Positions 50,062 to 58,598 of a stretch of 64,000 bases of DNA are shown here, piece by piece. The position numbers were made by a program, and so were the translations under genes. The first letter of the stretch is position 1. The number at the start of each line of letters is the position of its first letter. The DNA comes from Chitinophaga flava (GTDB lineage Bacteria > Bacteroidota > Bacteroidia > Chitinophagales > Chitinophagaceae). The notes under the pieces were generated by a model. That model worked only from the letters and a program-made list of their open reading frames with translations, did not search any database and had not been told where the DNA came from. Location of the stretch: positions 2,232,001-2,296,000 of the forward strand of contig NZ_QFFJ01000002.1 in the NCBI RefSeq assembly GCF_003308995.1, read 5' to 3'.

Positions 50062-50574
50062 ATGCATCTATTACAACCCAAACCGATTATCGTCACCCTG
50101 GAGATAGCTCCCTCCGATATGGCCGTATTCAACCGGCTACGGGAGGCTCATTTTCCGGGGCATGCCAATTACCTGCAGGCACATGTGACGTTGTTTCATA
50201 AATTGCCGGGTATGGAATCATCTATTCCGGAAGTATTGGCGTGTAATAGCCGAAGACCTTCTTTTTCCCTGTTGGTAGACGGCATTGTTAACTTCGGTAC
50301 CGGTATCGCCTATACGCTTAACTCACCGGAATTACAAGAGCTGCATGCTGGTCTGCAAGCAGCTTTTGATCCCTGGCTGGTGCGGCAAGACCGGCAACCA
50401 CTACGTCCGCATATCACTATTCAGAATAAAGTAACGGCCTTTAAGGCTGCGCAACTGCATGCACAACTAAAACAGGCGTTTGTTCCCTTCTCCATTATGG
50501 CTACCGGTTTTGCTACCTGGGCTTATCTGCGTGGCCCCTGGAAAGCGCTGGACAGATTTATGTTTACTGAATAA
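50062..50574 (+). CDS. 2'-5' RNA ligase / phosphoesterase family protein
   Basis: About 170 residues with the two HxT motifs of the 2H phosphoesterase family: 'HVTLF' and 'HITIQ'. The ATG at 50062 is preferred to an in-frame TTG two codons earlier. It follows the LytTR gene by 8 bp and belongs to the same operon, but a link to the transporter is unclear. Such proteins act on 2',3'-cyclic or 2'-5' phosphodiester RNA ends. Its 3' end overlaps the convergent phosphatase gene by 11 bp. Confidence 0.85.
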   Translation: MHLLQPKPIIVTLEIAPSDMAVFNRLREAHFPGHANYLQAHVTLFHKLPGMESSIPEVLACNSRRPSFSLLVDGIVNFGTGIAYTLNSPELQELHAGLQAAFDPWLVRQDRQPLRPHITIQNKVTAFKAAQLHAQLKQAFVPFSIMATGFATWAYLRGPWKALDRFMFTE

Positions 50575-51298
50575 CCCGGATGATCGCGATATCATCGGTG
50601 GGTCTTAATCCATATACATGTTCGAGGGTTTTCAGTTTCCGGTCGAGCATATCATCCTTGTCCATATCTGACTTGTCGTGGAGAAGTAGTTCTACCGGAT
50701 CTTCCAGCGGAATATCCACGTTGCGGCAGGGTTTGAAGAACAGAATACCGTCGGTGGCAATACTGATATGCTGTATGTTGGGGACGAAGATTTTCTGGGT
50801 GAGAGAATGATACCATTGATCAAAGTCTTGATGGAGATGGAAGCCCAGATAATCGGGTTTGTTGTCATGGTCAAATTCGGTGAGGTGGCCATTAATGCTC
50901 ACTAAACCGTCTCCAATAGTCAGTATGATACCGGTGTTTTCTTTTTTATCTGCCAGAAAGAGGATGAGGGTGGTAAGCAGGTCCTGTTGCTCCAGCAGCA
51001 GCTGTTCCTGCATCTGCTTTAAGGTAGTCATGAGTTCGGATAAGATCAGTTTGAGCTGATCTTCCAGGCTGGGCTTAGGTTTCCCTGGGTTGTACAGTTC
51101 CTGGTATCCTTGTGTGATACAGATTTTTTTCAGGATACGGGCAACGAGGGTGGAGGCGAAGTAGCTGTCGCGGGCCATAGTGCAACCGTCCATAACAGCC
51201 ATCAGCAGCCGGTCTGTACCGATGTTTTCAATTAGGTAATAGTCTTCGCAGTGATTGAGGTGAAAGTCTCCTATTTGCAGGGTGGCGTAAATCTTCAT
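50564..51298 (-). CDS. PP2C-like serine/threonine phosphatase
   Basis: 244 residues of the PPM/PP2C type: 'LMAVMDGCTM' with the metal-binding Asp-Gly, 'ILTIGDGLVSINGH', 'HISIATDGILFF' and the final 'PTDDIAIIRV' are the usual motifs. It lacks any fused sensor domain. In bacteria such phosphatases often oppose Ser/Thr kinases in stress signalling, but no kinase is adjacent. It is a lone gene convergent with the ABC operon. Confidence 0.82.
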   Translation of the reverse strand: MKIYATLQIGDFHLNHCEDYYLIENIGTDRLLMAVMDGCTMARDSYFASTLVARILKKICITQGYQELYNPGKPKPSLEDQLKLILSELMTTLKQMQEQLLLEQQDLLTTLILFLADKKENTGIILTIGDGLVSINGHLTEFDHDNKPDYLGFHLHQDFDQWYHSLTQKIFVPNIQHISIATDGILFFKPCRNVDIPLEDPVELLLHDKSDMDKDDMLDRKLKTLEHVYGLRPTDDIAIIRVIQ

Positions 51299-51704
51299 AG
51301 TGTTGGTGCCCGAAAGTAGTCATAGTTTGTTATACAATAAAAAAAGGTGCTGTCTTGAAAAGTAATTTCCGAGACGGTATCTTCTCATTGTTTTCGGCTT
51401 TTCTTCCATATTGCGGCAATGGCCAGTACAGTTTTTTTCATAGGTATTATCTTACTTTCGGCTGAAGTTACTTAGGGAACAGTTGTTGTTGTGCATTTTC
51501 TTTTTTTATATCGATAACATAACATCATTTTCCACTGTTTGCTGTGACAGCTGTTTCTGCATTTTGTCTTTACCTGGTTCGTTTTGAGTAGTTTCTCCAT
51601 AGGAGGAATACCGGGTGGATGGTGATATTCCCTGATAATACTTTTCACCTGAAAAGTGCAGCGGATAATTATCCAGTATCACAAATCCGGGTATCCTGTA
51701 AATA
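51299..51704. other. intergenic without a recognised gene
   Basis: A 75-codon minus-strand frame (51506-51733) starts inside the terminator below and is not convincing. Otherwise AT-rich DNA upstream of the phosphatase gene. Confidence 0.4.
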
Positions 51705-51741
51705 AAAAGCGGGTGTATCAAAATTTGATACACCCGCTTTT
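51705..51741 (-). terminator. 18-bp perfect hairpin terminator
   Basis: AAAAGCGGGTGTATCAAA and its exact complement around a single A, 20 bp beyond the stop of the lipoprotein gene. Confidence 0.85.
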
Positions 51742-51761
51742 ATATCGGAATTCAGATGAAT

Positions 51762-52241
51762 TTACTGATTGGCAGCTTTTTTCTTTTTAGCGTGGTCCAC
51801 GATGGCACCTGTACCAGCTCCTACGCCGGCACCGATGATAGTACCGATGGCTGCACCTTTTACGTGGTCTGGATTGATGATAGCACCGGTGATGGCGCCT
51901 GCACCTGCACCTACCACAGCACCTTTAGCGGTATGGCTCCAGCCTTTTTTCTTTTTGGCTGCCGGAGCGGGAGCCGGAGCAGGGGTATTATCTGCGGCGG
52001 CAGTGCTGGGAGCTGCATAGCTGTTAGGTGTAGCAGCTTCCATTGTTTTGCCTTTATGAGCGGAGTGCTTAACGGCATTCATGGAATCTATCACCTGCTG
52101 TTTGGCAACATTGATCGCATTGATGGAGTCAATGGTCTCTTTTTTAGCTTTTTCTACTGCGGCAGCAGTGTCGCTGCTGTTGTTATTGCTGCAGGAGAAA
52201 AGTGTTACTACAGTCGCTAAGGCTAAAACTATCTGTTTCAT
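51762..52241 (-). CDS. glycine-zipper lipoprotein
   Basis: 159 residues: lipoprotein signal ending 'VVTLFSCSNN' (Cys17), a helical stretch ('AVEKAKKETIDSINAIN'), a Pro/Ala-rich linker, then two glycine-zipper hairpins ('KGAVVGAGAGAITGAII', 'KGAAIGTIIGAGVGAGTGA') and a lysine-rich tail. Glycine-zipper domains insert into or brace membranes; this is probably an outer-membrane-associated lipoprotein of unknown role. Single-gene unit with its own terminator. Confidence 0.85.
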   Translation of the reverse strand: MKQIVLALATVVTLFSCSNNNSSDTAAAVEKAKKETIDSINAINVAKQQVIDSMNAVKHSAHKGKTMEAATPNSYAAPSTAAADNTPAPAPAPAAKKKKGWSHTAKGAVVGAGAGAITGAIINPDHVKGAAIGTIIGAGVGAGTGAIVDHAKKKKAANQ

Positions 52242-52376
52242 GGTTTAAAATTTTTGGAAAATTTTAGGTTTGACAGCAGCAAGCGAAAACTATGCCATAT
52301 GTTAAATTTCTGTATATATTTTGTTTAGAGAAGGTAAAAGTAACGCCAGTACGACACGTGGCCGGCGATCTGCAAA

Positions 52377-53249
52377 TTATGCCGGCAGTTGTTTCCGGGT
52401 TTGTTTGCGGTGTGCGCCGGGAGTGATCCCTCTGTGTTTTTTAAAGAGGCGGGAAAGGTAACTTTCGTCTGTAAACCCCAGCTCCTCTGCTATTTCACGT
52501 ACCCGCATATTGCTGTAGGACAGTCGTATCTCCACCAGCTTCAGCTTATAACTGATGATATAGTCCTGTATGCTCTGACCGGTATGTTTCTTAAAGTACT
52601 CACCGAGGTAATGCACTGACATGTTGAATGAGGCTGCCAAAACGTGCATGCGTAATCGTTCGGGATGATAAATATGTTCCTGGAGATAACTAATCATGCG
52701 GAGTACAGAGTACTGGCCGCTGTTTTCATGTACATCCGGAGATTCGGAGCGTAGCAGGTTGCGGGCGATCAGGTTGAGGAGTATAGAAATTGATTGACGG
52801 ATGATGAGCTGGTACCCTTTGCCATGCAGTTGTTGCTCCCGGGTGATGTTGCCGAGTAAAGCATGGGCCATGTCCTGATCGGCTGTGTCGTGGAAGATGC
52901 AGCCAGCTTTGGCGCGGAAGTTATTAAAGATGTAATCGGTCTTTTTCATCCAGTCGCACATCTCCAGTCGCGACACTTCATCTTTCAGCTGTGTAATAAA
53001 GAGCTCGGTGAAACGAATAACGGTAAAAGCCGTTTTTTCCTGTATGTCGTAATGGTAGCGGTCTTTGGGCGATAGCAAAAACAGTTTTCCCTGGTGGTAG
53101 TCATATCGGTTGTCGTTGACATAATGATATCCCCGGCCTTCACGTACGTACACTAGCTGGAAGAAGGGCTGTGGCTGTCGGGGCGCCTCCCAGACTTCCT
53201 GTTCCTCCAGTATGATATCGTATGGTTCCTGCAGCAGCTTGTTGAACAT
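52377..53249 (-). CDS. AraC-family regulator
   Basis: About 290 residues from the ATG at 53249: an AraC cupin domain ('FFQLVYVREGRGYHYVNDN', 'QGKLFLLSPKDRYHY') and a C-terminal double HTH ('MHVLAASFNMSVHYLGEYFKK', 'VREIAEELGFTDESYLSRLFKK' in parts). The longer frame is rejected because the -7 element TACTTTTG (53261-53254) ends 4 nt before 53249. It is divergent from the MFS gene and probably regulates it. Confidence 0.87.
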   Translation of the reverse strand: MFNKLLQEPYDIILEEQEVWEAPRQPQPFFQLVYVREGRGYHYVNDNRYDYHQGKLFLLSPKDRYHYDIQEKTAFTVIRFTELFITQLKDEVSRLEMCDWMKKTDYIFNNFRAKAGCIFHDTADQDMAHALLGNITREQQLHGKGYQLIIRQSISILLNLIARNLLRSESPDVHENSGQYSVLRMISYLQEHIYHPERLRMHVLAASFNMSVHYLGEYFKKHTGQSIQDYIISYKLKLVEIRLSYSNMRVREIAEELGFTDESYLSRLFKKHRGITPGAHRKQTRKQLPA

Positions 53250-53253
53250 AGTG

Positions 53254-53261
53254 CAAAAGTA
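53254..53261 (-). promoter_or_regulatory. promoter -7 element of the AraC gene
   Basis: Minus-strand TACTTTTG, 4 nt before the ATG; another leaderless-type promoter. Confidence 0.55.
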
Positions 53262-53340
53262 CAGGCAAAACCTGTTAAAGTGCCATTTTTTATTGTACAA
53301 TCCGAAGTTTCTTTGCGGGCATAACAGAAAGGAATTTATT

Positions 53341-54723
53341 ATGGAAGAAATGGATGACCGCCGTTGGTGGGCACTGGCAGTGCTTTGTATGGGCGCATTT
53401 TTATCGCCGCTGGATTTTTTTATTGTGAATGTAGCCTTGCCGGCCATTAAAAGCGGGCTGAACGCATCGGAGGGCGCTTTGCAGCTGGTAGTTGCTGGTT
53501 ATGGAGCGTCCTATGCGGTATTTGTTGTGACAGGTGGCCGGTTAGGAGATATTTACGGACGGAAACGTATTTTTTTGCTGGGGATGATGTTGTTTACCCT
53601 TACTTCCGGCATTTGTGCGATGGCAACAGATATTCGTTTGCTGATAGGGGCGCGGATTGTACAGGGTTTGTCGGCAGCTTTACTGGCGCCGCAGGTATTG
53701 TCTACTATCCGGGTGATCTTTCCGGCTAAGGAGCAGCCGCTGGCCATGGGTATTTTCGGGGCCGTGTTTGGACTGGCGGCTATAGGTGGACAGCTGCTAG
53801 GTGGCGTGCTCGTTGAGGCTGGTATCTTTGGCTGGACCTGGCAAAGCGTGTTTATGATCAATATACCGGTGGGTATTATTACAGGTATAACGGGCAAGTA
53901 TATATTAAAAGAGAACCGGCCTCCTTTCCGGCAGCAGCTGGATATACCAGGTATGCTGCTGATCACACTGGCGTTGTTATTGTTTATCTACCCGATTATT
54001 ATGGGGCGTGAGGCGCATTGGCCGGCATGGATATTTGTGTGTTTGCTGGGGGCGGTACTGGCTGGTGGTTGTTTTGTATATATCGAACAGCTTACGCTGA
54101 AACGCGGACGGGCTCCATTGATACAGCTGCCCTTGTTTAAGGACCGGCATTTTGTGAAAGGGTTGGGTGTCATTTATTTGTACAATCATACAGCCGCTTT
54201 TTTCCTGGTATATCCTTATTATTTACAACATGAACTGCACCACGATGTATTGTCGGCGGGGCTGTCGGTGCTGCCTTATGCAGCGGGGTTCTTTGTGGGA
54301 CCATTGATCAGCCCGGTGCTGGCCAGGAGGCTGGGTACTTATATCATTGGTTTGGGGCAGGGGCTGCTGGTGACGGGCTTTAGCCTGGTGGTGATAAGTC
54401 TGCTACAATCACCGGAACCGGGCCTGCTGCTACAGGCAGGGTTGTTTTGTGCGGGCATAGGCCATGGTATTGTAATGCCTTCCATCATGCGTATCATACT
54501 GGCAGCGATGCCAGGGCCGGTGGCTGGTCAGGCTGCAGGTATTGTGAGCACGGCTATCCAGGTGGGCGGCGTAATGGGTGTGGCCCTGTTGGGAACCTTG
54601 TTTTTTGCCCTGTTGGAACATTTTATTGCTCCAACTGCGCTGGGCATCACCCTGGGATGCCTGGCAGCACTGGAGTTGCTGGGACTCGCGTTGGTCATCT
54701 CCCTATCATCCACAAAAAAATAA
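53341..54723 (+). CDS. MFS multidrug exporter (DHA2-like)
   Basis: 460 residues with 12-14 membrane helices. 'LSPLDFFIVNVALPAIKSGL' and 'VVTGGRLGDIYGRKRIFLLG' (in parts) are the DHA2/EmrB-type motifs, and motif A 'GRLGDIYGRKR' is complete. It should export drugs or other amphipathic compounds by proton antiport. The ATG at 53341 is used because the longer frame runs into the divergent AraC gene. The following NTF2-like gene is 11 bp downstream. Confidence 0.9.
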   Translation: MEEMDDRRWWALAVLCMGAFLSPLDFFIVNVALPAIKSGLNASEGALQLVVAGYGASYAVFVVTGGRLGDIYGRKRIFLLGMMLFTLTSGICAMATDIRLLIGARIVQGLSAALLAPQVLSTIRVIFPAKEQPLAMGIFGAVFGLAAIGGQLLGGVLVEAGIFGWTWQSVFMINIPVGIITGITGKYILKENRPPFRQQLDIPGMLLITLALLLFIYPIIMGREAHWPAWIFVCLLGAVLAGGCFVYIEQLTLKRGRAPLIQLPLFKDRHFVKGLGVIYLYNHTAAFFLVYPYYLQHELHHDVLSAGLSVLPYAAGFFVGPLISPVLARRLGTYIIGLGQGLLVTGFSLVVISLLQSPEPGLLLQAGLFCAGIGHGIVMPSIMRIILAAMPGPVAGQAAGIVSTAIQVGGVMGVALLGTLFFALLEHFIAPTALGITLGCLAALELLGLALVISLSSTKK

Positions 54724-54734
54724 AATCAAATAAT

Positions 54735-55121
54735 ATGGACAATCTCAGTAAAGCAAAAGAAGAAGTTATCCGGTTTAGTGAGTACATAACAGCCTGGTTC
54801 AAGGGTGAAGAGCGTGTAGCCGCTGCCGGTAGTGAAGGTGTGTTACAATACATCAGCCATGATTTCCGGATGGTATCGCCCAATGGTGTCAGACGCGACC
54901 GGCAGGACCTGGCTTCCTGGCTGCCAGCGGCTTTCGGGCAATATCCGGAAATGCGTATAACCATTAACGATATACAGGGTTACGCCACTCAACACCACGT
55001 GTTGCTCACTTATACAGAAACACAGCACGATGGGACCAATGAAAATACCCGTTATTCCAGTGCTGTATTTATCCGCGAAGGAGAGCATATGGTATGGCTG
55101 AACCTCTGGGAAATGCCTTAG
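54735..55121 (+). CDS. NTF2-like (SnoaL/DUF4440-type) protein
   Basis: 128 residues with the cone-shaped NTF2-like fold: 'VIRFSEYITAWFKGEERVAAAG' and 'YISHDFRMVSPNGVRRDRQ' and the C-terminal 'SSAVFIREGEHMVWLNLWE' (in parts). Such proteins bind or transform small molecules without a shared reaction. It is 11 bp after the MFS gene, so the two are probably co-transcribed. Its stop overlaps the convergent MarR gene by 4 bp. Confidence 0.8.
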   Translation: MDNLSKAKEEVIRFSEYITAWFKGEERVAAAGSEGVLQYISHDFRMVSPNGVRRDRQDLASWLPAAFGQYPEMRITINDIQGYATQHHVLLTYTETQHDGTNENTRYSSAVFIREGEHMVWLNLWEMP

Positions 55122-55531
55122 ATCCCGGTTTTCAGGTTCTGAATGATCTTATCCAGGAAAAGGATGGTGTGGGTATAGTCTTCCAGGCGGGTACCTTCCA
55201 GCATCTTTTCCTGGATTTTCTGTTGCCTGGCGGCCATGCTGGCAAAGGCTTTTGCACCGGTATCTGTGAAGCGGCAGGTATTGTCATGAAAGGTAATCCA
55301 GCCGCGGGTTGTAAGTGTATGTACTATTTCCTGTAATGTTTCAGGAGTGATAAAACGTGCCACCTGTGGGTAGTATTCATTCAGCGAAATACTACCATGG
55401 ACGGAGATGTTTTTTAGTACCTGCCAGTGAAAGCGGGTAAGGTCCATGCTTTCGAAGGTACTGTTGAAGGTGGCTGTGATAAGGCTGTCGGCTTCTTTGA
55501 GATACCATCCGATGGGTTTAGGATTTTCCAT
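55118..55531 (-). CDS. MarR-family winged-helix regulator
   Basis: 137 residues with the MarR helical dimer and winged helix: 'GWYLKEADSLITATFNSTFE' (in parts), 'LTRFHWQVLKNIS', 'VHTLTTRGWITF' and 'FTDTGAKAFASM'. It is the second gene of an operon with a VOC protein, 3 bp downstream, and the promoter region carries two inverted repeats that are good operator candidates. It likely senses the VOC substrate or an aromatic acid. Confidence 0.82.
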   Translation of the reverse strand: MENPKPIGWYLKEADSLITATFNSTFESMDLTRFHWQVLKNISVHGSISLNEYYPQVARFITPETLQEIVHTLTTRGWITFHDNTCRFTDTGAKAFASMAARQQKIQEKMLEGTRLEDYTHTILFLDKIIQNLKTGI

Positions 55532-55534
55532 GTG

Positions 55535-55909
55535 TTAGTTGTTATTGGCAGTGGTGATTTCGATCATGATGTTATCGTAGTGAAAGTAGAAACCGAATGT
55601 TTTCCGGATCTGTTTAGGGGCTTGGGTCAGTAGTATACCGCCATCCTGTAACTGTTGCCAGGTGTGATGTACGGCTGCTTTATCGGGCAGATAAAAACCA
55701 ATGTGGAAGGCATCGGGATAGGAGTGATTACCGTTTTCGTTTAGCCGTTCCTGCATGAGTACCAACAGGAAACCATCTGGTCCGTTCAGTACAGCGATGG
55801 TGTCGTTAGGTGGAGTGTCGCTGCTATGTTGAAAGCCGAGATTAGTCTGGAAAAAGAGGCTGGCCTGGGAAACATCTTTTACAGTTAAGTTTAAGTGATT
55901 GATGGTCAT
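55535..55909 (-). CDS. VOC-family (glyoxalase-like) protein
   Basis: 124 residues: 'INHLNLTVKDVSQASLFFQTN' (in parts), 'HIGFYLPDKAAVHHTWQQL' and 'FYFHYDNIMIEI' give the two beta-alpha-beta half-domains and the usual metal ligands His5 and Glu near the end. Glyoxalase-like or resistance-type function; substrate unknown. First gene of the VOC-marR operon. Confidence 0.85.
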   Translation of the reverse strand: MTINHLNLTVKDVSQASLFFQTNLGFQHSSDTPPNDTIAVLNGPDGFLLVLMQERLNENGNHSYPDAFHIGFYLPDKAAVHHTWQQLQDGGILLTQAPKQIRKTFGFYFHYDNIMIEITTANNN

Positions 55910-55929
55910 AGTGTTGTGAATTTTAAAGC

Positions 55930-55976
55930 GAATGTTCGTTCTTTTTTATTTTGCAAATATAATCGAATGATCATTC
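55930..55976 (-). promoter_or_regulatory. promoter with two inverted repeats, VOC-marR operon
   Basis: The minus-strand -7 element TATATTTG (55961-55954) lies between GAATGATCATTC (55965-55976, perfect) and GAATGTTCGTTC (55930-55941, imperfect). Both are probably bound by the MarR protein. Confidence 0.65.
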
Positions 55977-55987
55977 TTTTAAAATTT

Positions 55988-57052
55988 TTATTTCAGGCTT
56001 ACGGGTGAGCCGGTGAAATCACTGTATTGTTGAATAGCAGCTTTCAGCGCTGGCTGATGTGATTTTTTCAGTGGTTGGAAGTGTTGCAGTTCGAGGAGTA
56101 TATCATTTTTTCGGATGCTTCGTTTCCATGTGCCGGTGATCTGGCCATCTACTACTATTACCGGCCCGAGGCTGGCCATAGGAGGGAGGCTCCCGTTGAT
56201 CAGCAGTTGCTGGATATCTCTTTTTTTATAGGCTACGGTAAACTCATCAAAAGCAGGCAGCAGGAAAACGGAGGGCTGAGCGGCCGGATGCTGCTGATCG
56301 GGTGACATCCAATAAGTCTTACCATCCACTGCTACAGATACCAGCTCGTCCTGAATAGCGTCCAGGCCTCTTTTGGCTTCTGTGATTGTCAGCCCCGACC
56401 ACCAGGCATAGTCCTGTAAGGTAGCGGGGCCATGACTGGTAAAGTACCGCAGGGCGAGCGTAGCCAGAGAGGCTTCCCGGCTTAAAGACGCCACCGGAGC
56501 GACGTGTTCTTCCAGCAACACATAGGTGAACTGTTTCCCATGCCTTGGACCACTGCAGATGATACGGTCCAGTTCTGCATGCATCAGCAGGGCCCCCAGG
56601 CGATACTCATCTGTGGAGATACCTGCTTCACGAAGGGCAGGCGCGATCTGCAGCCGGTTGAGCTGTTGTTTGTCGCGCAACAGTTTCTCCAGTATTTTAT
56701 GACTCTTTGAAATCATCGCCGGGGTGATACCCCAACGGTTATCATTATACGAACAAAACGCTTTGATCCGGGGAGCCGTCAGTTCCAGCATCCAGCGCAG
56801 GTCCTGTGGCGCCACAAAATGCCAGGTAGGACGCAGCACATGTGTACGGATAATGGACCAGTTGCCCATGGCGTCGTCCAGCATGGTTTCGGTAATGTCC
56901 TTCAAACGCTGACCTATAGCCCATTTGGAAGCAGCATAGTCCTGTGCCTGTACTGCGCCCATCCACGACACTAACGCTGACGGATCTCTGAATTCCGGAG
57001 TCAGGAGGTGCTGGTACTGTAGTCTTTGTAATGTAATATCAAAAGCATTCAT
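55988..57052 (-). CDS. winged-helix (HTH_42/YcaQ-like) DNA-binding protein
   Basis: About 354 residues from the ATG at 57052. 'VSWMGAVQAQDYAASKWAIGQR' (in parts), 'IIRTHVLRPTWHFV', 'RHGKQFTYVLLEE' and 'VFLLPAFDEFTVAYKKRD' are the conserved blocks of the HTH_42 (PF06224) family. Some relatives (YcaQ, AlkX) are DNA glycosylases that open interstrand crosslinks; others have no known role. Two further ATGs lie upstream in frame, and the start is therefore uncertain. Confidence 0.82.
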   Translation of the reverse strand: MNAFDITLQRLQYQHLLTPEFRDPSALVSWMGAVQAQDYAASKWAIGQRLKDITETMLDDAMGNWSIIRTHVLRPTWHFVAPQDLRWMLELTAPRIKAFCSYNDNRWGITPAMISKSHKILEKLLRDKQQLNRLQIAPALREAGISTDEYRLGALLMHAELDRIICSGPRHGKQFTYVLLEEHVAPVASLSREASLATLALRYFTSHGPATLQDYAWWSGLTITEAKRGLDAIQDELVSVAVDGKTYWMSPDQQHPAAQPSVFLLPAFDEFTVAYKKRDIQQLLINGSLPPMASLGPVIVVDGQITGTWKRSIRKNDILLELQHFQPLKKSHQPALKAAIQQYSDFTGSPVSLK

Positions 57053-57167
57053 GGTTGTTAAGTTAGTGGTTCCTTTCATGCCAACAAAGAAATAATCACC
57101 TGGTGACAACAGTATGTCAGTTGATATGAAAATTATTTTTACCTTACCTCAAAATCTTCCTACACCA

Positions 57168-57461
57168 ATGAAACAACCACATGAATGCTCTGATATGACC
57201 GAGATCCGCCAGGAGATAGACCGCATCGATCATCATATTATCCAACAGCTCGCCGAACGTTATGCTTATGTACAGGCCGCTGCTAAATTTAAAACCGACG
57301 CCGCCGCAGTAAAAGCACCGGAACGGTTTAAAGCCATGCTGCAGACACGCCGGGAGTGGGCTTCCACGGCAGGACTTGATCCTGATGTAATCGAAAAAAT
57401 GTACACCGACCTCGTGAATTATTTTATTTCAGAAGAAATGAGTCACTGGAAAAAACAATAA
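57168..57461 (+). CDS. chorismate mutase / PchB-like protein
   Basis: About 97 residues from the ATG at 57168. 'MKQPHECSDMTEIRQEIDRID' (in parts) and 'RYAYVQAAAKFK' and 'ISEEMSHWKK' match the AroQ fold, with the opening 'KxPxEC' of PchB-like isochorismate-pyruvate lyases. It could act as a chorismate mutase or as a salicylate-forming lyase; the two cannot be separated from sequence. No salicylate-using siderophore gene is adjacent. Confidence 0.8.
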   Translation: MKQPHECSDMTEIRQEIDRIDHHIIQQLAERYAYVQAAAKFKTDAAAVKAPERFKAMLQTRREWASTAGLDPDVIEKMYTDLVNYFISEEMSHWKKQ

Positions 57462-57465
57462 TTTT

Positions 57466-57495
57466 TTGGAAGTGTTAAATAATTAAATATCTTCG
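57466..57495 (+). promoter_or_regulatory. promoter of the tRNA-Lys gene
   Basis: TTG at 57466-57468, a 19-bp spacer and TATCTTCG at 57488-57495, a one-base variant of TAnnTTTG, 19 bp before the tRNA. Confidence 0.65.
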
Positions 57496-57514
57496 CGCTC
57501 CGTTTAAGGGAAAT

Positions 57515-57587
57515 GATTCCGTAGCTCAGTTGGTAGAGCAATACACTTTTAATGTATGGGTCCTGGGTTCGAGTCCCAGCGGGATCA
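57515..57587 (+). tRNA. tRNA-Lys (anticodon UUU)
   Basis: 73 nt folding into a full cloverleaf: acceptor GATTCCG/CGGGATC (one T-G pair), D arm GCTC/GAGC, anticodon stem ATACA/TGTAT with loop CTTTTAA (anticodon TTT), T arm CTGGG/CCCAG with TTCGAGT. The CCA end is not encoded. Confidence 0.95.
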
Positions 57588-57598
57588 CTGGAGTTTTA

Positions 57599-57631
57599 GA
57601 AACCTCGCGCATGGCGCGGGGTTTTGTTTTT
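57599..57631 (+). terminator. terminator of the tRNA gene
   Basis: CCTCGCGC-atg-GCGCGGGG followed by TTTTGTTTTTTT, 11 bp after the tRNA. Confidence 0.85.
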
Positions 57632-57841
57632 TTGTCGAGGGTTTAGTGGAGTTCCTTTTGTATAACCCCGATTTCTTTCCCGTACTTTATACAGGTTAAC
57701 GGACTATTATTTTTTTACGATAAATTTAACCAACAATTCACCCTTACTTAGATGTATAGTAAGGAAGTAGTTTATTCTTAATAATACTTGATTCATATGA
57801 AGGCCGCGAGGACATGTATTGAATAATGCCAACTAATCCTT

Positions 57842-58342
57842 TTACAGAGGAAATTTCATAGAAACCAATACTTCATAATTGTAAAGAAAATCATTAACTA
57901 CCGGGCCTTCAATCTCTCTTTCCGACAGGATTTGAAAACATATCTTCAAACAATTATTTTCTCCCACATTTACATAATTGCCACTGTCAAGAACTTCCCT
58001 GATTACCCTAAAAAGTATATTTAAATCTCCGAAATCATTCTTAATATCTTTTCGATATATTTCGGTCATCTCTATATAAGTTTTCTTATATAACCATTGA
58101 TCTTTAATTTCTTCTCCATACCTTTCATAAAACCGGAGTGTTGTTAATAGATCGCTTTCCCGAAACTGTTGCCTTTCCAGGATACTTTTCTGCTCTCATT
58201 TTAACTTACGCAGATCTTTTCTCAAATCCACTCTTCTTTTTAACAGGCCCCATATTTCATAATTCTGATTATCTACATTAAAAGCACGTAGGCTATTTTC
58301 ACTTAACTGCAGTGCTGATTCTATTTCCTGGATTTTATTCAT
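57842..58342 (-). pseudogene. broken gene with in-frame TGA, unknown (immunity-like?)
   Basis: From the ATG at 58342 the minus strand encodes 48 residues ('MNKIQEIESALQLSENSL', '..WGLLKRRVDLRKDL') and meets TGA at 58198-58196. The same frame then stays open for 118 more codons ('SILERQQFRESDLLTTL', 'LDSGNYVNVGENNCLKICF') to the stop at 57842. The continuous 166-codon frame strongly suggests one gene broken by a point mutation. The family is not recognised; the small, charged, mostly helical character and the nearby RHS genes recall immunity proteins, which is only a guess. Confidence 0.5.
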
Positions 58343-58376
58343 AACAAGATTTTACAATTCCGATTGTCCATATTAA

Positions 58377-58598
58377 ATGTCGAATTTCATCGGTGACCAA
58401 TACCGGTTTGTTCCTGTTGAAGATGTAAATATTTCTCTTTTGGGGCATGGGTGATATTATCGCAAGCTGGCGGCAGAAGCGTTGCAAATTGTTCATTTAA
58501 TTCTACCGGGGAGCCGTACATTTTGGGGTAGATCGGACGATATACGGACGAATTTTACTGTTCCGGAATTTAGGAGGAATAGCGGTTTCTGTATTTAG
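58377..58598 (+). pseudogene. possible short broken gene with in-frame TGA
   Basis: From the ATG at 58377 the plus strand reads 'MSNFIGDQYRFVPVEDVN' and stops at TGA 58449-58451 after 24 codons; the same frame then stays open for 48 codons ('YYRKLAAEALQIVHLILPG', 'GRSDDIRTNFTVPEFRRN'). It looks coding-like but is short, and may be chance or a fragment of a larger lost gene. Confidence 0.3.

Noticed and set aside
51506..51733. 75-codon minus-strand ORF
   Set aside because: Its start lies within a strong terminator hairpin and the sequence resembles no family.
58196..58451. In-frame TGA codons as recoding (Sec or other)
   Set aside because: No SECIS-like element seen, the affected frames look like decaying genes beside a frameshifted P63C gene, and simple mutation is the easier explanation.
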